Shown here piece after piece: positions 27,501 through 35,760 of a stretch of 64,000 bases of DNA (within the stretch, counting starts at the first letter, position 1; every line of letters starts with the position of its first letter). The notes under the pieces were generated by a model. It was not told the DNA's origin. It worked only from the letters and a program-made list of their open reading frames with translations, and searched no databases. This DNA is from Hirschia sp964352025 (GTDB lineage Bacteria; Pseudomonadota; Alphaproteobacteria; Caulobacterales; Hyphomonadaceae). Made by a program: the position numbers and the translations under genes. Where the stretch lies: NCBI GenBank assembly GCA_964352025.1, contig CAYGPZ010000005.1, positions 80,154 through 144,153 of the forward strand, given 5' to 3'.

Positions 27501-28478
27501 ATGAAAAAAGCACCTAATAAATTGGCCATTTATGCTTCATTTAGTGCTTTAACATTTCTATGCATTTCGGGCTGCAATCCCACAGAAAACAGCGAGCAAT
27601 CAACTGCTAACAACGGTACGCCAAAGAGTTGCCTTGCTTCTCCATTCAGTGCACCTATTGAATTGGAAGGTGGTAAATTCCAGCAAGGCGTCGTCAAAAA
27701 GCAATTTGGTGATGAATTAGCTCTATTTGAAACGGATGTTGGAAAATTTGCAATTGATGCACATGAAGTGACTAACGCACAATTTAGCGAGTTTGTTCAA
27801 GAAACCGGGTACGTTACAGTAGCTGAAATAGCTCCCAAACCAGAAGACTATCCTAATATCCCTACCGAAGAGCTGAAAGCCGGATCAGCTGTATTTTCGA
27901 CGTCTGATTCAGACCGATTTATGAGTTGGTGGAAATTTGTTGAAGGCGCTGATTGGTCACATCCTAATGGACCAAAATCTAACCTTGATGACCTCATGAA
28001 CTATCCAGTCATCCACATAGCCTACGAAGATGCATTGGCATACGCAAAATGGAAAGGCGGAGACCTGCCAACAGAAGCAGAGTGGGAATACGCAGCCAAA
28101 GGCGGATTAAAGGGCAAACAATATGAATGGGGTGATATTTCTCCCGATGATGGACCTGTCCGCGCCAATACCTGGCAAGGTGAGTTTCCTGTCGAGAACA
28201 CTGTCAGAGACGGATATGAAGGTGCCGCCCCAATCGGCTGTTTTGAACCCAATGGCTATGGCATTTACGACATGACTGGAAATGTCTGGGAATGGGTGAA
28301 AGGCGATTACGAATTCGACAATCACGACTTAAACGGCATTATGAAAGGCGGTTCTTTTCTATGCGCGTCCAATTACTGCGCAAGATACCGTCCTGGCGCC
28401 CGCCACGCGCAAGAGAAAAATTTCTCCACCAACCATATAGGCTTCAGAGTCATATATAGAGACTCCTCACCCAAGTGA
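27501..28478 (+). CDS. formylglycine-generating enzyme (SUMF1/FGE) lipoprotein
   Basis: 325 residues. The signal peptide has lipobox ISGC (Cys25). The FGE-sulfatase domain spans about 50-322: GGKFQQG, EVTNAQFSEF, PVIHIAYEDALAYAKW, LPTEAEWEYAAKGG, NGYGIYDMTGNVWEW and GFRVIYR. Both active-site cysteines of authentic FGE are present, C288 and C293 in GGSFLCASNYC before ARYRPGAR, so it should convert the sulfatase CSPSR cysteine to formylglycine with copper and oxygen. Most described bacterial FGEs are cytosolic; this one is predicted to be exported, like the sulfatase nearby. It starts 83 bases after the redox operon and may be read from it. Confidence 0.9.
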   Translation: MKKAPNKLAIYASFSALTFLCISGCNPTENSEQSTANNGTPKSCLASPFSAPIELEGGKFQQGVVKKQFGDELALFETDVGKFAIDAHEVTNAQFSEFVQETGYVTVAEIAPKPEDYPNIPTEELKAGSAVFSTSDSDRFMSWWKFVEGADWSHPNGPKSNLDDLMNYPVIHIAYEDALAYAKWKGGDLPTEAEWEYAAKGGLKGKQYEWGDISPDDGPVRANTWQGEFPVENTVRDGYEGAAPIGCFEPNGYGIYDMTGNVWEWVKGDYEFDNHDLNGIMKGGSFLCASNYCARYRPGARHAQEKNFSTNHIGFRVIYRDSSPK

Positions 28479-28659
28479 TGAAAGCAAAATAATATGGGAC
28501 GATTGTATAAAGTAATGGATTCACTTTGGCTGACACCTGTTGCAAACGGTGAAGCGGCGGGTGGCTGGACGCTTTTTGAATTTCATAAAGGTCAGTAATA
28601 TTCGAAACAACTGACCTTTAATCTTAAAAACGTTACTCACTTTATCAGGTAAAGCTTAC
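28479..28659. other. short reading frame and hairpin after the FGE gene
   Basis: A 34-codon frame at 28494-28598 (MGRLYKVMDSLWLTPV and onwards) has no visible ribosome binding site and may be a remnant. TAAAGGTCAG (28586-28595) pairs with CTGACCTTTA (28611-28620); without a T run this is only a possible terminator. Confidence 0.3.
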
Positions 28660-28785
28660 CTAAGACAAAGCTTCGTTGATCGTTGCTGCGACTTCTTCAG
28701 CAGACTGTTTCATCGTAATCATGTTTACGACTTTACCCCGTACGTTGTCGAACAAAAGTATAGCACCTATTTGCGGCTTCTCGCC
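28660..28785 (-). pseudogene. 3' remnant of a small unidentified gene
   Basis: Read leftward, the frame ends with GAILLFDNVRGKVVNMI then TMKQSAEEVAATINEALS, which looks like a real beta-strand plus helix C-terminus. Upstream of about 28785 the frame continues only as the antisense of an alpha/beta hydrolase end, so the N-terminal part is missing. Family not recognised. Confidence 0.45.
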
Positions 28786-28935
28786 AATCTCCTGAGCGCA
28801 GAGACAGCAGATAAAATGGCTAAATCGCATGGCAATGCAGAATTGGTGACAGTCCCAGATACGTGGCACGCTCCAGTGTTAAATGAAGAAGTATGTCGTC
28901 GTGCAATTTCTAACTTTCTCAATAAACAACAATAA
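28786..28935 (+). pseudogene. 3' remnant of an alpha/beta hydrolase gene
   Basis: The frame reads SAETADKMAKSHGNAELVTV, then PDTWHAPVLNEEVCRRAISN and a stop at 28935. This is the typical C-terminus of an alpha/beta hydrolase, including the catalytic His context (HAPVL). No catalytic Ser or N-terminal half exists upstream, so only about 50 codons survive. Confidence 0.55.
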
Positions 28936-29000
28936 GTCTTTATTTAATTTCAGAACAATCAATGGCACATTCTAAAAATGGTCTCGCCCAAATCACAAAT

Positions 29001-29014
29001 TGACACCGTTGTCA
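29001..29014. promoter_or_regulatory. LacI-type operator upstream of gntP
   Basis: TGACACCGTTGTCA, one mismatch from the local consensus TGACAACGTTGTCA. It lies within a wider inverted repeat whose outer arms AATCACAAAT (28991-29000) and ATTTGTGATT (29016-29025) match perfectly. It is 48 bases before the gntP start. Confidence 0.7.
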
Positions 29015-29061
29015 TATTTGTGATTATACTCGCTGAATTCTAATTTTGAGAGCTCGCAAAT

Positions 29062-30420
29062 ATGCCATCTTTACCATTGATAGCCACAGGAGCCTCAATT
29101 GCAGTCCTCCTATTTCTCGTCTTAAAGGTCCGGCTTCCTGCATTTATTGCTCTTCTATTCGTAAGTCTTGGATTTGGCCTCAGTGTTGGCATGACACCCA
29201 ATGACGTCATTGACGCAGTTAAGAATGGAATGGGTGGAACACTGGGCTTTGTCGCCGTAGTCGTGGGACTTGGCGCTATGATGGGGGCAATACTGGAGCA
29301 ATCTGGCGGTGTTCAGGCCATTTCCTCTACCCTGCTTAAAAAGTTTGGAACTGAGAATTCCCAATATGCACTTGGGCTCATCGGATTTCTCGTCGCCATA
29401 CCCGTCTTTTTAGACATCGCGTTTATTATTCTCATGCCGGTCCTGTACGGACTACAAAAACGCACACAAAAACCGCTGATTTACTTTGCTATTCCGCTTC
29501 TTGCAGGATTGGCGGTGACCCACTCCTTCATACCGCCTACACCAGGGCCAATTGCGGTGGCTGATATTCTCAATGCCGATCTTGGTTGGGTCATATTATT
29601 TGGAACCATTGCAGGCTTACCTGCTGCCTTCATAGGTGGCCCTTTATTGGCCAACCGTCTTGTAAAGATGGCCGAGTTTCAGAACACTCAAACACCAACT
29701 ATCTTAGGAGCAGATCAAGCGGTTTCTGAACCGGAAAATCCAATCAACTTTGGTGCTGCAATGTTGGTGATTATGTTGCCACTTATCTTAATTTTGAGCA
29801 GCACAATTACCAAGATAAATATTGATGACGTAAATACCGCCTCCCCTTTTGTGCAAGGCATAATCTTCATTGGACATCCATTCATCTCACTTCTAATAGG
29901 CTGCCTTGTAGCTTGGTATGCTTTGGGAATTCGACGAGGCGTTCCCTCTTCTTCCCTCATGGAAGCGATGACAAAAGCACTCGAACCAGCTGGTATAGTT
30001 GTCCTTGTAACGGGAGCTGGAGGTGTCTTTAAACAGATACTCGTTTCATCTGGTGCCGGTGCTGATTTGGCAGGCCTTCTTCAGGCCAACTCCCTACCAA
30101 TTATAGTTTTTGCATTTCTTGTTGCAGCGATTGTCCGCGTCGCACAGGGTTCTGCAACTGTGGCCATGATAACCGCCGCTGGCCTAACCGCACCCGTTGC
30201 AGAAACGATAAATCTTCAAGGACCACCTCTGGCTCTATTGGTTATAGCGATTGCATCAGGTGCAACTGTTATATCTCACGTAAATGATTCAGGGTTCTGG
30301 TTGGTCAGTCGATATCTTGGCCTAACCGAGGAACAAACACTCAAAAGCTGGACAGTCTCAACGACTTTGATTGGTGTTTCTGCCTTCATAATAACGAGCA
30401 TTCTTTGGGTGATTGTCTAA
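29062..30420 (+). CDS. gntP: GntP-family gluconate:H+ symporter
   Basis: 452 residues of almost continuous membrane helices with GntP-family features: VVVGLGAMMGAILEQSGG, FIPPTPGPIAVADIL, VLVTGAGGVFKQILV and the C-terminal ATVISHVNDSGFWLVSRY. It imports gluconate or a related sugar acid across the inner membrane. GAGAG precedes the ATG. A LacI-type operator lies just upstream. Gluconokinase is encoded tail-to-tail 11 bases away, and a gluconolactonase lies in the same locus, all of which supports gluconate as the substrate. Confidence 0.88.
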   Translation: MPSLPLIATGASIAVLLFLVLKVRLPAFIALLFVSLGFGLSVGMTPNDVIDAVKNGMGGTLGFVAVVVGLGAMMGAILEQSGGVQAISSTLLKKFGTENSQYALGLIGFLVAIPVFLDIAFIILMPVLYGLQKRTQKPLIYFAIPLLAGLAVTHSFIPPTPGPIAVADILNADLGWVILFGTIAGLPAAFIGGPLLANRLVKMAEFQNTQTPTILGADQAVSEPENPINFGAAMLVIMLPLILILSSTITKINIDDVNTASPFVQGIIFIGHPFISLLIGCLVAWYALGIRRGVPSSSLMEAMTKALEPAGIVVLVTGAGGVFKQILVSSGAGADLAGLLQANSLPIIVFAFLVAAIVRVAQGSATVAMITAAGLTAPVAETINLQGPPLALLVIAIASGATVISHVNDSGFWLVSRYLGLTEEQTLKSWTVSTTLIGVSAFIITSILWVIV

Positions 30421-30431
30421 CCCAGACCTAT

Positions 30432-30926
30432 TTAGATGACTTTTTCGCTAGTGATCTTCATACAAATCTCAGCGCAAATTTTGTCTACGGACTGATCGAT
30501 GTCGACGTTAAGCGCATTTTCAGGCGCATCAAATGAAGCCAATTGAGAATCCAAAAGCGCTGGCGGAAAAAAGTGACCGTTTCTGGCCTGCAACCTCGCC
30601 AGTATGACGCACCGTTCACCGCTAAGGCAGATGTAACAAACATCGTCATCGATTTTCTCATCTATCCAGCTTCGAACAGTTGAGTTTAGGGCTGAGCAAG
30701 AAAGTACACAGCTACTGGATTCTGCATTTACACCTTTCGCAAGTGCATTGATCCACCCTAGCCTGTCGTCATTATTTAATGGTTTGCCAGACGCCATTTT
30801 ATCCAGATTGGCTTGGGGGTGAAATTCATCCCCCTCCAGAAACGGCAATGACAATTTCTCGGACAGCAATTTCCCGATTGTGGATTTTCCGCACCCAGAA
30901 ACTCCCATTACAACATACGCTACCAT
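30432..30926 (-). CDS. gntK: gluconokinase
   Basis: 164 residues, the normal length of GntK-type kinases. The P-loop is GVSGCGKST (residues 8-16). The family motifs LEGDEFHPQANLDKM, GKPLNNDDRLGWI and LSCSALN are present, as is ARNGHFFPPALLDSQ. It phosphorylates gluconate to 6-phosphogluconate, feeding the Entner-Doudoroff or pentose phosphate pathway. It is divergent from the SSS symporter gene, and the operator in the shared intergenic region could control both. Confidence 0.93.
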   Translation of the reverse strand: MVAYVVMGVSGCGKSTIGKLLSEKLSLPFLEGDEFHPQANLDKMASGKPLNNDDRLGWINALAKGVNAESSSCVLSCSALNSTVRSWIDEKIDDDVCYICLSGERCVILARLQARNGHFFPPALLDSQLASFDAPENALNVDIDQSVDKICAEICMKITSEKVI

Positions 30927-31007
30927 CTAAGTCTCATTCGTTTTCTCTTGCCTATCATCACCACTGATAAAATCACGGTCCCCTTTATTGCCATACAAGT
31001 AAAATAT

Positions 31008-31021
31008 TGACAACGTTGTCT
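31008..31021. promoter_or_regulatory. LacI-type operator between gntK and the SSS symporter gene
   Basis: TGACAACGTTGTCT, a near-perfect palindrome with the central CG typical of LacI-family operators. It lies 82 bases from the gntK start and 118 bases before the symporter start, so it can act on both divergent promoters. Confidence 0.75.
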
Positions 31022-31139
31022 CTTTCGTGAAATGTCGATTTTGAAGACGGTCCCCAAAAACTGGCGACCAAATACAGAAAAATGTCAGCTTGCACGAAGT
31101 GAGTTTAGCAGCTGGCACATAAAATTGAGGGCAGGAAAC

Positions 31140-32720
31140 ATGGGCTTGGCAACAATCGATCTGGCGATCGTTATCGGATACGCCATCACACTGATAGCTA
31201 TTGCGACGCTATTATCTCGGGAAAAAGCAGGACATCAAAAAGACTCCGAAGACTATTTTTTAGCAGGTAAAACACTGCCTTGGTGGGCTGTTGGTGCATC
31301 CCTCATCGCCGCCAACATATCTGCCGAGCAAATCATAGGTATGTCAGGCTCTGGATATGTGGTTGGTCTTGCAATCGCTTCCTATGAGTGGATGGCGGGA
31401 ATTACCCTATTGATTGTTGGTAAGTTCTTCCTCCCCGTCTTCCTTAAAAACGGCATATACACAATGCCGCAGTTTCTGGAGAAACGCTTCGATGTGCGCG
31501 TTAAAACCGTCATGTCGATTTTCTGGCTATTGCTCTACACATTCGTAAATCTAACAGCGATTTTATGGCTGGGAACGACAGCTATAAACGCTCTAACAGG
31601 CTTTGATATTACCTACGGCCTCATCGTATTGGCAGTGTTCGCTGTCGCCTACTCCGTCTATGGCGGCCTAAAAGCCGTGGCGATGACCGATATTATTCAA
31701 GTCGTTCTTCTCGTGCTCGGTGGCTTTCTCATTACTTGGATTGCCCTAGACAAAGTTGCTGGAGGTTTAGGCCCTGTTGCCGGAATGAATATTTTGATTG
31801 AACAAGCGCCTGGCAAGTTCGACATGATATTATCCAAGGACAATCCTGAATACATGAACCTACCAGGTTTAGGTGTCTTAGTCGGCGGAATGTGGATGAT
31901 GAACCTCTCTTACTGGGGTTTCAATCAATACATTATTCAACGGGCATTGGGTGCAAAATCACAAGATGAAGCGCAAAAAGGTATCGTGTTTGCAGCATTT
32001 CTAAAGCTTCTCATGCCGCTTATCATTGTTGTTCCGGGCATCGCCGCTTATGTACTTTCGCAGGACCCAAACAGCGGCCTTAGCGTAGGTCGGCCAGACC
32101 AAGCTTATCCAACTGTAATGTCACTTGCTCCAGTTGGTATTCGCGGATTGATTTTCGCTGCTCTAGTTGCTGCGATCGTATCTTCACTTGGTTCTATGAT
32201 GAACTCTATTTCAACCATATTCACACTGGATATCTATCGCCCGTGGAATAAGGGAGAAGAATCTGAAGGTCACCTTGTTAAAGTTGGCCGCTTTGCCAGC
32301 CTTACAGCTATAATTATTGCAGTACTGGTTGCTCAACCTCTTTTGGGTAAATCAGAGCAAGCATTCCAGTTTATTCAAGAATTCACTGGGTTCTTCACAC
32401 CCGGGATTTGTGCGATCTTTATTCTTGGTGTTTTCTGGAAAGGTTCTACAGCAAATGGCGCTTTGCTAGCCGCTATTGGATCATTTGTATTCTCAATCAT
32501 TGGCAAGTTCTATTTCTCATACCTGCCATTTATGGACCGCGTCCTTTACGTATTCTTGGGGTGCTGCGCAGTTATCGCGCTTATGGCGGTCATTGATAAA
32601 AAGACCCCAGAAAAAGCTGTTCAATTGGATGGTATAAACTTCGGTACAAGCGCTGGTTACAACATTGGTGCGTTGGTAGTTACCGGAGCAGTCGCCATAC
32701 TCTACACAGTCTTCTGGTAA
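31140..32720 (+). CDS. SSS-family sodium/sugar symporter
   Basis: 526 residues from the ATG at 31140 (MGLATIDLAIVIG), preceded by GAGGGCAGG; the frame runs back to 31032, but that leader is polar and lies over the operator region. About 14 helices. Family motifs are DYFLAGKTLPWWAVGASLIA, SAEQIIGMSGSGYV, YSVYGGLKAVAMTDIIQ and ALVAAIVSSLGSMMNSIST. The protein resembles the vSGLT/SglT glucose-galactose branch. It probably imports glucose released by the GH3 enzymes, in parallel with the gluconate route. Confidence 0.88.
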   Translation: MGLATIDLAIVIGYAITLIAIATLLSREKAGHQKDSEDYFLAGKTLPWWAVGASLIAANISAEQIIGMSGSGYVVGLAIASYEWMAGITLLIVGKFFLPVFLKNGIYTMPQFLEKRFDVRVKTVMSIFWLLLYTFVNLTAILWLGTTAINALTGFDITYGLIVLAVFAVAYSVYGGLKAVAMTDIIQVVLLVLGGFLITWIALDKVAGGLGPVAGMNILIEQAPGKFDMILSKDNPEYMNLPGLGVLVGGMWMMNLSYWGFNQYIIQRALGAKSQDEAQKGIVFAAFLKLLMPLIIVVPGIAAYVLSQDPNSGLSVGRPDQAYPTVMSLAPVGIRGLIFAALVAAIVSSLGSMMNSISTIFTLDIYRPWNKGEESEGHLVKVGRFASLTAIIIAVLVAQPLLGKSEQAFQFIQEFTGFFTPGICAIFILGVFWKGSTANGALLAAIGSFVFSIIGKFYFSYLPFMDRVLYVFLGCCAVIALMAVIDKKTPEKAVQLDGINFGTSAGYNIGALVVTGAVAILYTVFW

Positions 32721-32728
32721 AGATATTT

Positions 32729-32819
32729 ACACACTCAAAACATCATCCTTTTGAGTGTGTATCCAATCTTAATTGAAAAAGCTGGCCAATATTTTCTCAT
32801 AGAAATGGCCAGCTTTTTT
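32729..32819. terminator. two terminator hairpins after the symporter gene
   Basis: ACACACTCAAAA (32729-32740) pairs with TTTTGAGTGTGT (32749-32760). AAAAAGCTGGCCA (32776-32788) pairs with TGGCCAGCTTTTT (32806-32818). The second has A and T runs on both sides and could work in either direction. Confidence 0.85.
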
Positions 32820-32861
32820 ATTGCGAGTTACAACTCGTTTTACTCAGCCTAACTCTCAAAC

Positions 32862-32892
32862 AAAAAAAGACCCTTTGCATAACAAAGGGTCT
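32862..32892 (-). terminator. terminator of the ExoP-like GH3 gene
   Basis: AGACCCTTTG (32869-32878) pairs with CAAAGGGTCT (32883-32892), with an A run at 32862-32868 that reads as a T run on the minus strand, beyond the GH3 stop codon at 32966. Confidence 0.75.
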
Positions 32893-32965
32893 AAGGTCGG
32901 GACAAATCCAAATCATCAACCGATTTTAAGGATGATGATTTTGAGAAATTAGGTTCAACCAAATT

Positions 32966-35467
32966 CTAGCAATCTTGTTCGCCATCCAAATCTTGAGCGA
33001 GATGAATATTCGCAACGCCTAGGTTTGATCCGTTTGGAGCCTTGATACTCATAATTGACTTTAGCTCATTCATATCGACGCCCTGCTCGGCAAAACAGCT
33101 GAGACTATATCTGTGGTCCTTCCACTCACTGGTGACCGTGTCGAGCGACATGGACATTTGCCCACAATCAATACCTCCGCCGCATCCAACAGCGATTTCT
33201 ACATTGTCATTGGGCTCGCCAACGCTACTCATCGAAAATGCTAATTCCAATCCACCATTAGATTCACGACTAAAGTCTTCACCCGCATCTGAAACAATCG
33301 ACACCATGATGTCGGATTTCTTCCAATTGATAGTTACAGCGTCTTCTTGGGCTTGATGATCGACCTGCCCAAATTCGACAGCACTAGCGTCAATGCCGCT
33401 GGAACCATTCACTCTCCACTTCCAATTAGGGTTGATCATTCCTTGGGAATAGAAGTTCCCTTTTTCTGCGTTACCAGTGTCTTTAATTCCAGGCTCTTCA
33501 GATAAATCGGCTATCTGAACATTACTGGAATAGGTCAATCCATACCCAAGGTCGAACAGGTTTTCACCAGACAGTAATTTGTAAGCGTCCGCCGAGGCTG
33601 GCCATGCGAAAGACAAGCGTCCTTTAAAGTCATATTCAGGCTTGGTCTGGAAGAGCATATCAGATACGCCACCCCCCTCACTGCCCGGCAACCAAGCAGC
33701 CACGAAAGCGTCGGACGCATTCATCTCAGGATTTGTCCACAAAGGACGACCAGACAAGAAAACCGAGACAACTTTGGCACCAGCCTCACTAAACTGAGTC
33801 AGCTTAGAGGTATCAAATCCGTTTGGCTTAAAATCAAGGTGATCAGTGTCGCCTTGGAATTCCGCGTATGGATCTTCACCATAAACGGCGATCACCACAT
33901 CAGCTTGTATGTCTGTATCGCCATCGGGAGAGAAAACAACTTTCCCACCACCTGCCTCCACGGCAGTTTTAATACCATCCAAAATACTCATACCATTTGG
34001 AAAGTCCGAATTCTCAGCGTCACCACCTTGCCAAGAAAGTGTCCAACCTCCGGCAACTTTGGAAATACTGTCCGCGCCATCGCCAACAACAAGAACAGTC
34101 TTTCCTGCATCTATAGGTAACACACCGTCATTATTCTTCAGAAGAACAAGAGACTCGCGCACTGCCTGACGTGCAATTTCTCTGTGCTCCGGTTTTCCTA
34201 ATTCAGTTGCGTCACCAGCATTTGCTCTTTCGCTAGGGCGTCCTTTTTCAAAAATGCCAGAAGCAATTTTTACACGCAGAATTCTGCGCACTGCATCATC
34301 AAGTCTTTCTTCTGATATCGTTCCTGATTTCACGTGCCGTAATGTCGATTCATATATGCCTTTCCAGCTATCTGGAGCCATATACATATCTAGACCTGCG
34401 TTGAGAGATTGAGGACAATCAGTGTTGGTGCAACCTTCTACCTGTCCGTGACCATTCCAGTCACCTACAATAAACCCTTGAAAGTTCATTTGCTCTTTCA
34501 GGACACCTGTAAGAAGCGACTTGTTGCCGTGCATTTTCTTACCATGCCATCCTGAAAACGATGCCATAATTGTCTGCACGCCTGACTCGACTGCTCCCAC
34601 ATATCCAGCAGCATCGATGTCTCTTAATTCCTCTTCTGAAACGAAAGCATCACCTTGGTCGCGTCCGTTTAACGTTGCCCCATCAGCCACAAAGTGTTTC
34701 GCGCTGGATATAACGCGTCCATCCTTCATGAAGCCTTCGTCGCCAAACTTTCCTTGAAGTCCTTCAACAATATGTGCTGCATACGAAGCTTGAATATCAC
34801 CCGCACTCGAGAAGCCCTCATAGCTACGTCCCCAGCGCACATCCCGCGGCACTGCCAGCGTAGGTGCAAAAGTCCAATCATGCCCAGAAACAGTCAGTTC
34901 ATGCGCTGTGATTGCAGATATTTTCTCAATCAGTTCAGGATTATTTGCAGCTCCGAGCCCAATATTATGAGGAAAAACAATAGCACCCGTGAGATTGGCG
35001 TGGCCGTGAACGGCATCAATTCCCCAAATAAGCGGGATAGCAACCTCAACACCCTCAGGATCAATAGAGGCGTCAAAATATTCATCGGCTGCTTCTAACC
35101 ACGTTGCTGCATCAGCATATGGCGCATCACCAGGTGCTGAGTTACCTCCACTCAAGATAGACCCTAAGCGATATTTTTTTACTTCTTCAGGCGTGATTGA
35201 ATCACTGTCGCCCTGAATGACCTGCCCTACTTTTTGTTCCAAGGACATTTTAGAAAGAAGTACATAAACGCGCGCTTCAATTTCTTCGTCTAATGGCAAT
35301 GGTTCAAGGTCAGGCCATATCTCTGGGTTAGCTTCCGCCGGGTGTTTTCCAGCGTTATTTTCTGCAACCTCCATCCCACTATCTGATGGCTTTGGTCCAG
35401 CCATCTCACTCTGACACCCCAAGATGGTTGCGCCCATAAGCATGGACACGAATATTTTATGACTCAT
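32966..35467 (-). CDS. GH3 beta-glucosidase/exo-beta-glucanase, ExoP-like lipoprotein
   Basis: 833 residues from the ATG at 35467 (AAGGGAAG upstream); the longer frame starts inside the operator-proximal region. The signal peptide has lipobox ILGC. GH3 N-domain features are KVGQVIQGD, WGIDAVHGHANLTGA, FAPTLAVPRDVRWGRSYEG and SAKHFVADG, with the nucleophile at about D336 in FIVGDWNGHGQVEG. The second GH3 domain includes GKTVLVVGDGADS. An ExoP-type C-terminal beta-domain (from about 650, INWKKSDIMVS) completes it, as in marine ExoP/CdxA enzymes that release glucose from beta-1,3, beta-1,4 or mixed oligoglucans. It is divergent from the second GH3 gene, with an operator 50 bases upstream. Confidence 0.92.
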   Translation of the reverse strand: MSHKIFVSMLMGATILGCQSEMAGPKPSDSGMEVAENNAGKHPAEANPEIWPDLEPLPLDEEIEARVYVLLSKMSLEQKVGQVIQGDSDSITPEEVKKYRLGSILSGGNSAPGDAPYADAATWLEAADEYFDASIDPEGVEVAIPLIWGIDAVHGHANLTGAIVFPHNIGLGAANNPELIEKISAITAHELTVSGHDWTFAPTLAVPRDVRWGRSYEGFSSAGDIQASYAAHIVEGLQGKFGDEGFMKDGRVISSAKHFVADGATLNGRDQGDAFVSEEELRDIDAAGYVGAVESGVQTIMASFSGWHGKKMHGNKSLLTGVLKEQMNFQGFIVGDWNGHGQVEGCTNTDCPQSLNAGLDMYMAPDSWKGIYESTLRHVKSGTISEERLDDAVRRILRVKIASGIFEKGRPSERANAGDATELGKPEHREIARQAVRESLVLLKNNDGVLPIDAGKTVLVVGDGADSISKVAGGWTLSWQGGDAENSDFPNGMSILDGIKTAVEAGGGKVVFSPDGDTDIQADVVIAVYGEDPYAEFQGDTDHLDFKPNGFDTSKLTQFSEAGAKVVSVFLSGRPLWTNPEMNASDAFVAAWLPGSEGGGVSDMLFQTKPEYDFKGRLSFAWPASADAYKLLSGENLFDLGYGLTYSSNVQIADLSEEPGIKDTGNAEKGNFYSQGMINPNWKWRVNGSSGIDASAVEFGQVDHQAQEDAVTINWKKSDIMVSIVSDAGEDFSRESNGGLELAFSMSSVGEPNDNVEIAVGCGGGIDCGQMSMSLDTVTSEWKDHRYSLSCFAEQGVDMNELKSIMSIKAPNGSNLGVANIHLAQDLDGEQDC

Positions 35468-35517
35468 CACGAAACTTCCCTTGAATCCCTCTTTATTTGT
35501 TTCACAATTCCCCAAAT

Positions 35518-35531
35518 TGACTACGTTGTCA
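35518..35531. promoter_or_regulatory. LacI-type operator of the ExoP-like GH3 gene
   Basis: TGACTACGTTGTCA, one mismatch from the consensus, 50 bases upstream of the start codon at 35467. Confidence 0.7.
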
Positions 35532-35642
35532 ATTTATAATCTAACAACTCAACTTTCTTCAAACATATCGAAGAAACAAATGGTCCAAGGACTTTGGGCA
35601 ATCACGTGCAAATTAAATTTAGGCGATACTACATATTATATT

Positions 35643-35656
35643 TGACAACGTTGACA
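35643..35656. promoter_or_regulatory. LacI-type operator of the BglX-like GH3 gene
   Basis: TGACAACGTTGACA, one mismatch from the consensus, 104 bases upstream of the start codon at 35761. Confidence 0.7.
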
Positions 35657-35760
35657 TTTTTGTGTTCGCAATAAAAGAATAAAAGTTAAAGTTATTATAT
35701 TGGAGGGAGTTCTGTCCTTTTCGTTTAGCTAATTCAGCAGAAGGATGGAGTTTTTTTAAA

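Larger units (their letters stand above)
35468..35760. other. divergent GH3-GH3 promoter region
   Basis: An AT-rich 293-base region with two operators (35518-35531 and 35643-35656) about 125 bases apart, one facing each GH3 gene. GGAGG appears at 35702-35706 and AGAAGGATGGAG lies before the plus-strand start. Confidence 0.6.

Noticed and set aside
28660..28869. 69-codon minus-strand frame as a complete small gene
   Set aside because: Its N-terminal third is the antisense of a recognisable alpha/beta hydrolase C-terminus, so only the C-terminal part looks genuine.
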